Shown here one piece after another: positions 47,513-60,314 of a DNA stretch of 64,000 nt (position 1 is the first letter of the stretch; every line of letters starts with the position of its first letter). The translations under genes and the position numbers were made by a program. Source of the stretch: Allodiplogaster sudhausi. Taxonomy: Eukaryota > Nematoda > Chromadorea > Rhabditida > Diplogasteridae. The DNA lies in NCBI GenBank assembly GCA_945643635.1, contig CALZFC010000032.1:1692501-1756500 (forward strand). The letters run 5' to 3'. The notes beneath the pieces are model-generated. The model had not been told where the DNA came from and searched no databases. It saw only the letters and a list, made by a program, of their open reading frames with translations.

Positions 47513-48206
47513 ACTGGGCAATTTCCTGTTAAGTAAGTTATTTGTAATAATTCTAATGATATTTAATTAATAATAGTAAAAAAAATAGCAATACAAATAG
47601 GTGAATAATTAATTATATATATCCCTAAGGGGTCGAATTCAGGATTTCAGATGTGTGAAAATTAGAGGAAAGATGACAGAGTGTGGTATTATGAAATTCT
47701 AAAACTTATTCTGGTGAGACCTTGTTTTTCTCTGTATGAAAGAAAATTAGATGGATTTACTCGGAAGGTACCAGTGGGACAGGAAAGAGTCACTATGTCA
47801 GAGACTAGCAGACTTTTGACATGGATTTTCGAGGTTGAAATCCACCTTCCCGTGAAGAGTGATAATTGTACATATCTATTTTGTTTTACTATTTACGCAA
47901 TTATTTGGGTTTACAAAAACTGTTTTAATATGATTTGTTGACGTTCTTTTATTGGAAATTTGCCAAGAGATGAGAAGATAGCAGACAGAAGAGAGAGATA
48001 AAGAGAGAGAGAGAAGGAGAGAGAGGAAGCCAGAGAGAGAGAGAGAGAAAGATGGGAAGAGAGAGAGTGGGGAGAGAGAGAGACATGCAAAGAATAATGA
48101 ATAGAAGGACGCCAGAGAGAGGCTATCTAGTCAGCAGGGACGTTGACTCGTGGAAGGCTGGGAATGTAGTAGCTGGGGCCCATAAGTCAATGATCGCATG
48201 GTCGTC
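47513..48206. other. Non-coding, no gene seen
   Basis: AT-rich sequence, then a GA tract at 47985-48085. One open frame (47681-47941) lacks splice signals and recognisable features. Confidence 0.45.
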
Positions 48207-48270
48207 AGGGGTGTAGCTCAGTGGTAGGGCAGCCGAACCATGAGTAGGTGGTCCCGGGGCTCTTCGTTAC
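48207..48270 (+). pseudogene. Truncated tRNA-like sequence
   Basis: GGGGTGTAGCTCAGTGGTAG is the 5' part of a tRNA-Ala/Val-type gene with a perfect A box. The 3' part (GGTCCCGGGGCTCTTCG) departs from a T-arm and has no proper B box. Either a tRNA pseudogene or the head of a tRNA-derived SINE. Confidence 0.5.
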
Positions 48271-48544
48271 AGGTGGATTGCACTCCTCTCGGTAGTGATC
48301 ATTTAATCTGCTAACAGAATGCCGATGAAACTTTCAGACAGCAGAGCAGAACTGAAGGAAGTGGAGCATAATGAAATGCACGAAAAATTATTCTGACCGT
48401 TTACGAGGGTAAACCTTCTGCGCCAGAGCTCTGATGTATTCATTCGCAATGAGCACGTTCCAGTTGTACCCGATTCTAAAGCGTTGATCCCACAGTCGCT
48501 TGTGAAGGAATCATCATACCGAGCACTGTGGAATCTGCCGCCGT

Positions 48545-48730
48545 TGTCAGGCAACCCTTTTTACGAAGCGTGGCCTCCTACACGGGGCCAAAGTCTCATC
48601 CAACGCGAAAGAATGTGCAATTTCGTGGCTTCCAGCAAGCAATCAGGCTAGACCGAAACAAAAGAAGAGTCTCTTTTCCATGACAACGGCCACGAAAAGG
48701 AATGAGGGATCACAAGAGAAGGTAAGAGGG
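48545..48730 (+). repeat. Dispersed repeat A, copy 1 (upstream of first DEG/ENaC gene)
   Basis: Shares GTCAGGCAA, GGCCAAAGTCTC, ATGTGCAATTT.GTGG and ACCGAAACAAAAGAA with 54148-54320, and in inverse orientation with 53175-53290. Coding status unclear. Confidence 0.65.
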
Positions 48731-49016
48731 CCAAGAATGCATTCAAGCCATGCTATTAATTGTAAGAGAGAGAGAGAGAGAGAGAGGTGGCTAAAGTGCA
48801 TTCGAGGAGGCAGAAGTCATTAATTTTTTTCATTTCTTGTGAGTGCCTCTGAAACGAAGGTATGCTTTTCTTTTCGGATGCTTGTTAAATTCCATCGTGT
48901 TTTTGGCGCTCGATTCAATTCATATTTTTATAATGCTAGTATTAATTTATATTATTATAATGTAATAGTGTTGTATAGAATAAAAGATGTTTCTTTCTTA
49001 ACCCTTTAATTTGAGG

Positions 49017-52000
49017 ATGAAAGCCGCGCTCTTCTCGTCCGTCATTTTCATCACCTTTGGTAAATTAACATGATTGACCATTATTCAGATACAAACAAAA
49101 GTATCAACGTTTAACATCTTAAAGTACTCGTTTTGCAGGAAAGCTGGCTGCGGTTAGTAAGAAGTATTCGCCGAGACACGTTGGACAAGATATTTGTTAA
49201 AACACTCTATATCTATGTTTTCAGCGAAAGGCCTACAATTGCACAAACGGAAACAAGTTTGATATCCTCTTTGATGAGTCTCGAAACGGATCTGAAAGCG
49301 GAGCCAGCACGACATATTCTTTTGTCGTTTCACGTGACGACCCCTACCAATGTGTCATGACGTGCACCAAGGGCTACATGTATTTTAACGTCAGCCATAT
49401 TCGAATATCTGTTTATTTCACTGTATATTTACTTTATTCTCAATTATTGCTCACTAGTACTTTTTCAGTATGAGGGAGGAAATAATCGTGTAAATGCAAA
49501 CATAATCGTCGGAGTGGGCGTCCAATCTTCCGAGAAACCTGTAAATGCCTTTTGTGTCGGAGAAAGTGGATATGGGGTTGCCCATCTGAAGATGTTCTTG
49601 TGGTGCGAGTCCGGTATGGTTTACTTCAAGAAGTTAAATGTGATAGCGTGCAACGGCGAGCTGACCTTTTTTCTGCGTGAATTACAGTAACTCTTGCATT
49701 TCCCGCTAACTGGAGTTCAACTGACAATTGCGTTGCATCATACGCCAAACCATGTACAACGACGACTTCAACGACCTCCACGACGACCTCAACAACCTCA
49801 TCGACGACTACAACATCGACATCGACTTCCACATCAGTTGCCACCTCTTCGCCTTCGACGACTTCGGCAGTCTCATCTTCATCCCAACTTACGACGACAA
49901 CGTAAATTAGTTTAACAAAAACGATTATATTTAATTTGTATGGAATGTTTTTGAATTATGATGAATTGATTTTTTTTAAGAATTGCGCCATCTACGTCAA
50001 ATTATCTCACCAGAACTCCAACATCGACTCTGTCTACAGATACAACAACGTAATCGTATATTCTTACAAATTATTAGAATAAAGTTTCAAATTTAAGCAC
50101 TCCGATTAACTCTCTTATTTATGAATTTTTAGACAAGCCAAGTTCCCAAATGACTATCAATTTAACTTATTTTTAGCCCAACAACCACAACAATTCACAT
50201 AGAGGGTCCATGCGGTCCATACAGAAGCGCAAGCGGGACTCTCATTGCAAATGTGTCAGTTTCTAATAGAGAGTGATAATGACCAGAAGTTGTATTGATG
50301 AAGAAGCCCCAAAAATTGTCAATGCAGTTGCCAGAGTAAGGATTCGCTTGCCATCTGCGAAGTGGTCGATGGAAGTCGCTTATGCATTTGCTCCGCCAGT
50401 TACACCGGACCAACTTGTGGCAATTGTTCGTGAATCGTCAACTATAGCCGAAACAGCTTTTCAACCAAGATTTCTTGTTTTCAGCTCTTGCATCTCTTGG
50501 AAGCCTCACAGATATTTTCGGAAATAACTCGGTCGAGAATATTCTTGATGTTAGTTGATTGGGACAAATGAAAACTTTTTCACTGACTCAAATACTTACT
50601 GGCTGTGAAAATAGCCGTGAAGATTGCTGGACAAAAATAATATATCAGAATATAGTCCAAACTTTCAATTTTCAGATGATTTCAACGGGAAAGAACTCCC
50701 CGGCTGTCTTCACATCCTCACTTCCTGCTCTTCTAAGCTTTATCTCTAATGAGGAGCGCCCTGGCCTTAGCTGGAAACTCGAAGAAATCATTGCTGATGC
50801 TTCTTTTTTGGGATCAACACTTGACTTGGAGTACTTCTTCAAGGAAATTTGTCATAGACTGGACAAAAGAACAGCTTGTTTTCAGATCTGCATTTCAAAT
50901 GCGACATGATCCTTTCCTTGGAAACTGCTTCGTCTTTAATCCGGCAGCTCAGAACCGAACAACAAGTCTTGCGATCGTTGAAGATGACCTAGGTTGAAAA
51001 ATAAAAAAAATTAATTTTCGTATGTCGCTGAACATGATTAAAGTTACTCTTCTTTTAATTAGGACTTCTTGTAACTGTGGATGCACAAAGTGCCGAGCAG
51101 TCCATCTGGTCGGAAACAACAGGAGTCAATGTCTTCATTCAGGATGGCAAGTTACATACTTTGTCTTCTCTTCCAATAATATTTATTAACGTAGTAGATT
51201 AGAAGGAATCAAAATAGTACATATGTTCCAGCGTCTCTTGGAGTCTTCGCAGAGAGCAAGGGAATAACGCTTCTTCCGGGATCAACAACGACTATTCGAA
51301 TAAGCGAGGGGTGTAAGCCTTTTTTCTCTCTCTCTATAAAGCCTTGGAAATAATCATGTGTTCAGTTTGCTTACACCGCCTACGCTGGAGTAAGTGAGCG
51401 GTGCGTTCGTGACAAATCGGAAGTGGATTCATTCTACTTTGACTTTGACTACTCTATCGATGTCAGCTTGATCATATTTAATGAGCAATCTATATTACTT
51501 AAAAGGAGTAGTCAACACAATTTGCTTTATTCCAAGCGATGATGTGATTGAGGGTTGCTTCCGGTCCTGCTATCAAGATGTCGTTTACAAAGATTGCGGC
51601 TGTATGGATGCAAGTTTTGTTAGGAAGCAGGGCGCTCCTCCGTGTGGCTTTGAAAAACGTTGGTAGTTAAAGAACAATATCGTGTTTTATGAGCAAGCGA
51701 TAAAACTGTCCTCAAAGGAGATTACTCAAAAATTATATGAGATTTCAAATTGTTGCGGCACTTCGTACTCTCATTGTCAGACGCGAGTGCTCTTTTCACG
51801 CATAGGCATTGCGCGACACACAAGATGAGAGTAGGTACCTACTTCCAGCACAGACCTGGAATTGTAACTGAATTAATCTTTTTTTCCGTGATCGTCCCTC
51901 TTTAAGTTGCTTGCATCTCGTCCCTCCTCTCCTCGCGCGGCGATCCCTCTGGCTGGCCAGAGTGCGAGTGTCCTCCTCCTTGTCATTCCAACACTTTCAA

Positions 52001-52595
52001 AACGCTTGTCTTGAAAGCGGCGAGCACCAAGCAAAAGGTTTTTTTAATCGCAAAAGATGATAAAAATTTGTGAGTTCCTATTTAATTCAGATAGAAGATT
52101 ATTGCACGGATACGATGAATACTTTTACGAATTCGTCCAACAGAAGCGTTACATCGCAAGGCAACTGCACGACAAGCTTGGTAGGGTCCATTTTTTCAAG
52201 TTTTTCAGCGAACCATATACTACAGTTGAAGTGTTGTGAGAATGAGAAACAATTTCACAGTAACGAAGGTTCCACCTTTTGAGATTGCAAGCTAAACATG
52301 TTGGGGATTATACGGATCATTTTAGGGTGAAGTGTCCATTTTCTTTGATACAGTCGAGGCCTACGTTGAGGTTGAGGAACTCGCTCTTTCGGTCAGCATC
52401 AAGTTATTGACAGTATTAAAAACTTAAAGAAAACAAAATGGAGTCTACGTTGCCTTAGTTGAGTTCGCATCTCTGCTCGGTTCCCTGGGCGGGCAGATCA
52501 GTCTCCTCCTCGGCTGCTCCTTCATCGTCATCTTAGAGATTGGTCTCCTGCTGACGAAAATCGCTCTGGGAAGGAAGCCTACACCGTACCGTTAA
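49017..52595 (+). CDS. EGAS-like protein: mucin stalk, EGF-like and DEG/ENaC domains
   Basis: Nineteen exons, about 650 residues. Starts 49017, 49139, 49225, 49469, 49688, 49981, 50177, 50328, 50485, 50676, 50886, 51063, 51232, 51366, 51553, 51907, 52091, 52326, 52464. Order: hydrophobic signal (MKAALFSSVIFITF); Cys-rich region (about 20-145); Thr/Ser stalk (about 146-225); EGF-like module (Cys spacing to CICSASYTGPTC, about 227-280); DEG/ENaC ectodomain with GNCFVFN, PGSTTTIRIS, SERC, GCFRSCYQDVVYKDCGC and CECPPPC; then TM2 (LLGSLGGQISLLLGCSF) and a short tail. No TM1 or FPAVTIC region was found. The GCS in TM2 matches the family's G-X-S filter. Such EGF-plus-ASC proteins are known in Caenorhabditis as EGAS. 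One junction (end of 51232 exon to 51366 exon) does not keep frame with a GT donor, and the intron after 51146 uses a GC donor (GCAAGT). Both neighbouring protein segments fit the family, so a sequencing slip, a rare splice or early decay is possible. Confidence 0.85.
51740..51835. repeat. Intronic repeat shared by both DEG/ENaC genes, copy 1
   Basis: GATTTCAAATT, CTCTCATT, GCGAGTGCT..TTTTCACGC and an inverted ATGAGAG recur in the same order at 55890-55970 in an intron of the second gene. The ends are roughly inverse, suggesting a MITE. Confidence 0.55.
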
Positions 52596-54147
52596 GGACC
52601 TGCCAAATTGTCAAATGTTATATTTGACAAATTACGATCAGCATAAATTCAACGAGTTGTTTATGAACAATACAGGCACATTTGATAATAATCATCAACG
52701 CTTATAAGAACTGTAACGTAATATTCGAGGCAAGTGCAGCATTTTGATCGCAAAATATAGGGTATGATGAACAACAAAGTGAAACGTGCTTCAGAAAAGC
52801 GGTGCACCTTTTCCAACTGTCATTATTTTCTTGCAGAACCGAGCACCGAATCATGAGAATTCGGTTCTATTGTTTTATACTCATGCGACCTTCATTGTTT
52901 GTATGTAAGTACTTGATCGGACTTTCATCGTCAGAGGAGAACCAAAGCTTGAGACGTAAAGATTTGTATGAATTTGCCTCCACCCCCTCAAAAAGGGGCT
53001 ATTGTTATCATTAGTTGCCATGGATTTTTACTTCAAAATTTGCTTGGATTTTTAACAAGTACTTGTGTGCCGCTCCTTCTTTCACTACATTTTTATACAG
53101 ATGTCCAGCAATGTTATCTGCTCCAAAATTAAGAATGAGCTCGAGCCTCGAAGCACACAGACAGCGCATTTTATTTTCGTGGCCGCTGTCGTGGAAACGA
53201 GATTCTTCTTTTGATTCGGTTGTGCGACAATGCTTACCGGAAGCCACAAAATTGCAGATTCTATTGCGTTTAAGAGGCTTTGGCCTCTACAAGAGAGCAA
53301 TGGATTTCCACGCTTCGAACAGATTTGAATGACAACGCCAGAGTCCGGAAGTAAAGTAGCTTTTAAAACGACTCCTTCCGCGATGACCCTGACACGACCG
53401 ATGAATCATAATTGCACCTTGCTATTAAAGTAGCATCAGCAATGAAGTATTTAAGTAAGGTTGTCATCAGAGATAAAGCCTTGAAGAGCAGCAAAGAGGA
53501 TGTGAAAACAGACATGGAAGTCCTTTCCGGTTGAAGTAAAAAAAATTGAAAATATAATTTCAGACTGATATATGTATGTACAGTTTCTATACTAGTATGA
53601 CGACAGCGAAATTCAGTGTATGATTTACAGGGGAACAAAATGTTCTGCTTTTTCCTCCTTTAAAACCTGCGCAAACTTTCCATCTATATATTTATAACTC
53701 TACCTTTGCAAAGACTTTATCATCATATGCTGTGAACTAAGAAATAGCATTAGTAGTTGTTTGCCAGCTCGCCTGTTTGTATTGCTCTACGACTTTGAGA
53801 CCTCAAGAGCAGGGTGATTTTAATGACCCAAGAGGTAGGAAACTACCGGCTCCTCTTAAAATAGGGCAAGCTTAGCAATAGTAGAACGCGGTTGACTCTT
53901 AGATGGGCTAAAAAAAATTTCGTAAGAAAGTATTGTTTGATACCAACATTTTCACAAAATAATAAAATAGTTCCTGAATCGGTGAGATGCTCCAGAATTT
54001 GAGGCAAGAATAGAGTCCAGTCCTCGACACAAATTATTCATACGCGAAACATCAGTTGGCTGGCATACAGTGACATAATTTCCATCTGATGTTTCAGAGT
54101 TTTCGTGTTCAAACATCCTCTAATCCTGCGCACTCTGGACTCTTGGG
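52596..54147. other. Spacer between the DEG/ENaC genes
   Basis: AT-rich. Contains the inverted copy of dispersed repeat A at 53175-53290. Several open frames overlap this repeat but show no splice context. No gene supported. Confidence 0.5.
53175..53290 (-). repeat. Dispersed repeat A, inverted copy
   Basis: Reads on the minus strand GAGGCCAAAG...TCTGCAATTTTGTGGCTTCCGG...CCGAATCAAAAGAAGAATC, matching 48545-48730 and 54148-54320. Confidence 0.65.
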
Positions 54148-54320
54148 TTGTCAGGCAAGAGGCCAAAGTCTCCCAAAGCCAAAAAAAATGTGCAATTTGG
54201 TGGTTTCAGACAAGAAATTCGGCTCTACCGAAACAAAAGAATACCACTTTTCCATGGCAGCGGCCACAAGAAGTACAGAGGAATCACGAGAGATGGCAGC
54301 AGTGCCAAGAGAGCAATTTC
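54148..54320 (+). repeat. Dispersed repeat A, copy 2 (upstream of second DEG/ENaC gene)
   Basis: Ends just before the acceptor of the second gene's first exon. An open frame runs through it in register with that exon, but the TTTCCAG acceptor at 54328 makes the downstream ATG (54331) the better start. Confidence 0.65.
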
Positions 54321-54330
54321 ATTTCCAGCC

Positions 54331-57300
54331 ATGGAGGCATGTCAAATGAGAGAAAAAAAGCGCCAGAAGTTCGAGGAGGAAGAAATCACCTTTAAGCAGA
54401 TTCCATTGGCAGATTTTACTGAAGCAGGTCGCCACCCCAACGTTGTTGACTGTTCGACCTCACAAAATATTGCTTGCATTGGTGAAAAACGCACAGTCCT
54501 CCGTTTGGTTTATTATCTCAATTAAATGGTTTTTTTCCGATCTGTCTCATGGCAAAAGCGACTCTTCTAAGCGTCCTCTTCGACTTTGCCCGATGGTCCT
54601 CAGTTGCATGCATTCGCTTCTTCTGCTGCTGCGATACGAAGCTGGAGCGAATCTATTGGGGAATCGCGTCAATTGTGCTGTAAGTTGGGAAGCGATTACA
54701 ACTTTTACGAAGAAAAATATAGTTCAATTCCACTGAAATTGCCCTTGAAAAGAATGACGGAATTCTTTTGGACAGTGGAATTGCCTTTGTCCTAAGCGTC
54801 GCTCTTTCCATTGTCCGCTACCTCGCCTTTCCTTCGCACATGACAACGACGGTCGAGTTTGCTATGCAGGTAGAGTTGTTTCTAGTCTATCATGATGAAA
54901 TCTTCTTGTGCCGCAGGAATTTCCCACCGTCACCTTCTGCAACTCGAACCCGTACAAATTGTCGGAAGTCAACAATAATCCATCGTTTCGACCAATTTCG
55001 GAACTGCTTCAGTCTTATCGAGCAGCTCGTAAGGGTCTCAACACGAACGACTCCTATGGACTGGTACGGTGAACATTCCAAATTAATATGACCCTGATAA
55101 CTGAATCTGATTCTAGACAGCGTTACGTCCACGAGAGCGACAACTAGTGACGAAAGATATGGTGATGCTACTCGCTGCAAGCATGACAGAAGAGGAGAAG
55201 GCACGCTAAAAAACACTTGGAATTGTATTTTAACGGCAAAGATCAATTAAATTCAGATACCGGCGATGTACAGCTTTGATGACTTGGTAACAGAATGTAC
55301 TCTCGGCGGGAAGCAATGCGAAAAGTTATTATTTTAAGCATTACAATCAGCTTTCATTTGCACTCAATACTACAGGAATTGGTTTTCAATTCACATTGAC
55401 GCTGAATATGGCGCTTGCCTGCAACTTCAACCGAACATTTCAATCTCTCGGCCAGGCATCAAACACGGTCTCAGAATGCTTCTCACTGTAAAGGTTAGCA
55501 CAATCATTTCAATTATGAGAAGGTCTTTAGTTTAGAGACCCTTCTTTTTGTTATAAAAGAAAAGAACATATCACTCATCAGCAAGAAGATCACCTGACGC
55601 TGGACAACGACTTCTTGCCCACTTCCGAAACAGCGAGTTGTCGTCTCGCGATTCATGACGGAATGTATGTTGTTGATTAGTATCAGTGGACATTAGCTTA
55701 AAATTTAATCTGCATATATTATGAAGTGCAAAATTTCAGATATCCATCTGCAGTCGCTCGGCAAATCCCCGTTGAAGTCGGGAAGCAAACATCCATTGTC
55801 ATTGAAAAGGTACATGAGCATACATATTTTATACCAAGGTTAGCTAGTTGTAAGTTCTGCTAAGTAAGTACTAGAACACTGAACATGTGTGATTTCAAAT
55901 TAACACTCTTATTCGCGAGTGCTATTTTCACGCAGCGGGTATATGTGAAATAGCATGCAAGAATGAGAGAGCCTGTTCCGAATTTTTCAATGATGGTCAT
56001 CTTTTAAGAGCAAACCGTCTAATAATTTCACAGGAAATGAAGATCAGATCGGGAATTCCTTACACGAGCTGCGTCGATGCCATTGGTTCCGATTTGAACA
56101 ACTACTATGCAGTAAACCATTCCGCAATTAGCAAAAACAAACTGAACGCAATAAAGCTTATAGAGTTTTCGAAAACTATTCTGGAAAAGAAAAATTATGA
56201 GTGAGCAATTCTGTAGGGAAAGAACTACACGCAGCAGGGCTGCATGAACAGCTGCAGGCAGCGGCAGACTATCAAAAGGTCAGCTTTCTGCCTTTTCTCT
56301 TCCATTTTACCATATGGATATGGTTCAACTAAAGCCACAGAAGGACAAATTTAGTTGAACTTTAGTTGAGTAATAAACTGTAGGAACCAAGTGAAGATTG
56401 CCCAATCAGATGCGGCTGCGCGGACCCTCGCATTCCACTTGGCACAAACACCGCGATGTTCTGTCGAACAATGGAAGATTGTGAGCTTCAATTGGTGTTA
56501 TCTTCATATGAACATATGTGATGGAATTCATATTCCGTTCAGAAATATCCATATACATAAAAAAGAAAAACAGACTTGGTGGTTTAACAACGCTCTTATG
56601 ACGTCTTGGTCACAGTGAAATGCATTCGAACCTTGCGACGACAGCGACATTCTCCTGCCAACGAAGGCGAGAGAGCCGAACTGGCCTGCTCCTGCCCTCG
56701 AGCTTGCCATGAGGTGTCCTTTCTGCCCACTCTCAGCACGGCCGAGTGAGTTGTCTCGACAAGATCTTTTCTTTATATTTATCTTTTTCTCGAGAATAGA
56801 ATAACTTTCAAACATCAGGTATCCCTCCCTCAAATACACCGTCGCCACCGGCACTCAGGAGGATCGTGAAAGAAGAATCGTAAGTTGCTTGCACGTTTAG
56901 CCAACATGAACATTGCCTAGAGTTATTGGAGCCCGTTACAACTATTGTAATGTTTTTCTTCGACAGTTTATCATGCCATCGTTCAGAAGGAGCAGGAGCC
57001 GTTCTTGACGTCTTCATCAGAAAGGACAACAACGACAGCTCAGCCTGATCACACGACATCCTCGTCTTCGGAGACATTTCCAACGTCGTCTTCTCCGCTT
57101 CAGAATTCAGAGCCATCGTCAACGTCGACGTCACAGCGCACGGCTTCTGAAACTCCCTCTACTTCTTCTTCTCCACAAGTACTTTCTTCCCTCCTTTCGA
57201 GCACTCCAACTCCTACAACTTGGACTTCTTCTTCATCTGACACGGAATCTACCTCTACGATGTCATTACAATCGACCTCCACTACATCAGTCTCTCCAGT

Positions 57301-58601
57301 GGAAGACAACACTACGACATCAATCCTCAGCACTGCAACAGTCAATATATTTAATTCATTTATTTTAGGCAAAACAATGTAGAGTTATTTTCTAAATTCA
57401 TGCGAATTAATCTAATAAAAAAAACCAAACTTTAATGAATCTTTAGACTGCGATGTGCAAGCGCCAGGCCACCATTACATATGCCCTGGAGAACTTCAGG
57501 ATGTGTTTTTGTAAGGATAATGGAGCACTCTTGTTTATATGCGCAGAAGTTGTGGAAACCTGCAATCTTTCAAGATTTCCCAGTTGTTCAGGTATTTTCC
57601 AATTTCTCTTATCAATTACGAAAAAATGAATTATTACGAAAATTCTAACTGCTCATTTTCTCTATTTATACCAAACATGTTGTGGATTATTGTTTGGACT
57701 GGCTAAGTTTCAATAGAATGATCAGTTGGAAGTCGAGGTTTAATCAAAAGTTACTCTTCCAATCCAACAGGTGGTCGAAAGAGAGGTAACAAGAAAGATG
57801 ACAAGGTTGGCCTTTTCCATGAATTATTTATGCTAATACATTAATTACATGTAAGACTATTGAACCTTAGTTTTTTATTTATTTCATAATGGTAGTAACC
57901 ATTGGCAAGCATACATCTTCGGAGTTTAAAAGTGTTAATTTGGTTTGAATAGCTCATTAATAGAATAAGTTTTTTAAACTTCAATTGAGAGATTTAGGTA
58001 ATTGAGAATTTTTTTCAAAGATGAGTATTTTGTTGACGCATATGTAGCTCCCAGCATTGATTCAGTGTGACCACGACCACCAAGAACGGATTGATAGCTA
58101 CCCGGAAGCAGATGTTTTCTGTGTTGCCCAAGGAAATGTACTGAAGATTTCGGAGAGGACGTGGGCTCAGAACTGTGATTTAGGGGGGTTTTACTTCTGC
58201 ACTCCTATCGGTACGATTGCTTCTAATAAAATTAAGTAGATCATTAAGTTTTGGCAGAAATCATCCTTAATTCTATTGACGCTTTGAATAACCTCAAAAA
58301 AGACTTGTCAGGTCGTCGTAAAAGAGAAGCTCTGACCAGACAAGACCTTCTGGCGAGCAGAGGCACTGCTGGCGTTAGTTCTTACGTTACAATTATCAGC
58401 ATACCCGCCTATTCTTATCATAAATTCAAGACATTTGATAATAGCATTAACCATATTCTGGTGATTTGTTACTGAAAGAGTTAACGCGACAATTCGATCC
58501 ACAATTTTATTTTTCGGTGATCAAAACAATCCTCAATTACAGCTTGGCAGTTGTGAGCCTTGGAACATCAACTTTGCCTCGGTCGGCAAATGCATCCAAT
58601 G
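54331..58601 (+). CDS. DEG/ENaC-derived protein with TM1 and ectodomain, then mucin-like and Cys-rich exons, no TM2 found
   Basis: Start ATG lies two bases after TTTCCAG. Exon starts: 54331, 54559, 54776, 54917, 55117, 55257, 55376, 55582, 55740, 56034, 56217, 56410, 56616, 56819, 56987, 57447, 57771, 58048, 58258, 58543; phases match throughout, giving about 736 residues. Seen: cytoplasmic start; TM1 (about 82-105, IYWGIASIVLLGIAFVLS); FPTVTFCNSNPYK; YGACLQLQPN..GLRMLLTV; GCMNSC; CGCADPRIP; CSCPRACHE; LKYTVATG. The usual His-Gly motif before TM1 is replaced (SSVACIRFF). Instead of the last strand and TM2, the frame enters a 118-residue Ser/Thr-rich exon (56987-57340), then Cys-containing exons with a furin-like RRKR (about 58320). 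The part from 56987 on could instead be the remnant of a third EGAS-like gene, because FCVAQGN and CEPWN..KC resemble the first gene's N-terminal region. The exon at 55117 probably uses a GC donor. The end is not found; (AAT)n follows 40 bases later. Confidence 0.7.
55890..55970. repeat. Intronic repeat shared by both DEG/ENaC genes, copy 2
   Basis: See 51740-51835. It lies in the intron between the 55740 and 56034 exons. Confidence 0.55.
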
Positions 58602-58641
58602 GTTCGCATCAACTTAGAACCCAAACTAAAGTATGTAAACG

Positions 58642-60133
<1,492 letters not shown>

Positions 60134-60314
60134 GCATAAAACGACATTAAAATCTCTGCCTAGTCACTCCTTTTGACACTAGTTCTTTAAACCATGAATA
60201 CAAATATAGTAGAGAACTCAATTCCACCGCTAGCTCAAGTTGTTCGAAAGTCGTAAAAAAAAATCCGTCAATAGAGAAGTGAAGAATCTCTTCCTTCGTA
60301 GACTTGCCGATTGA
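60134..60314. repeat. 181-bp duplicated flank, copy 2
   Basis: Second copy of 59444-59624, followed by unique sequence. Confidence 0.97.

Noticed and set aside
48303..48554. Open frames on both strands that could be retroelement coding
   Set aside because: No reverse transcriptase, integrase or RNase H motif is visible, and both strands are equally open.
56990..57048. Alternative plus frame GAVLDVFIRKDNND at the start of the mucin-like exon
   Set aside because: It resembles the last DEG/ENaC strand, but it ends in a stop, needs a phase the preceding exon does not provide, and no TM2 follows. Kept only as a caution on the fusion model.
56808..57134. Minus-strand frame opposite the Ser/Thr-rich exon
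   Set aside because: It mirrors TCG/ACG-rich codons on the plus strand and has no splice context.
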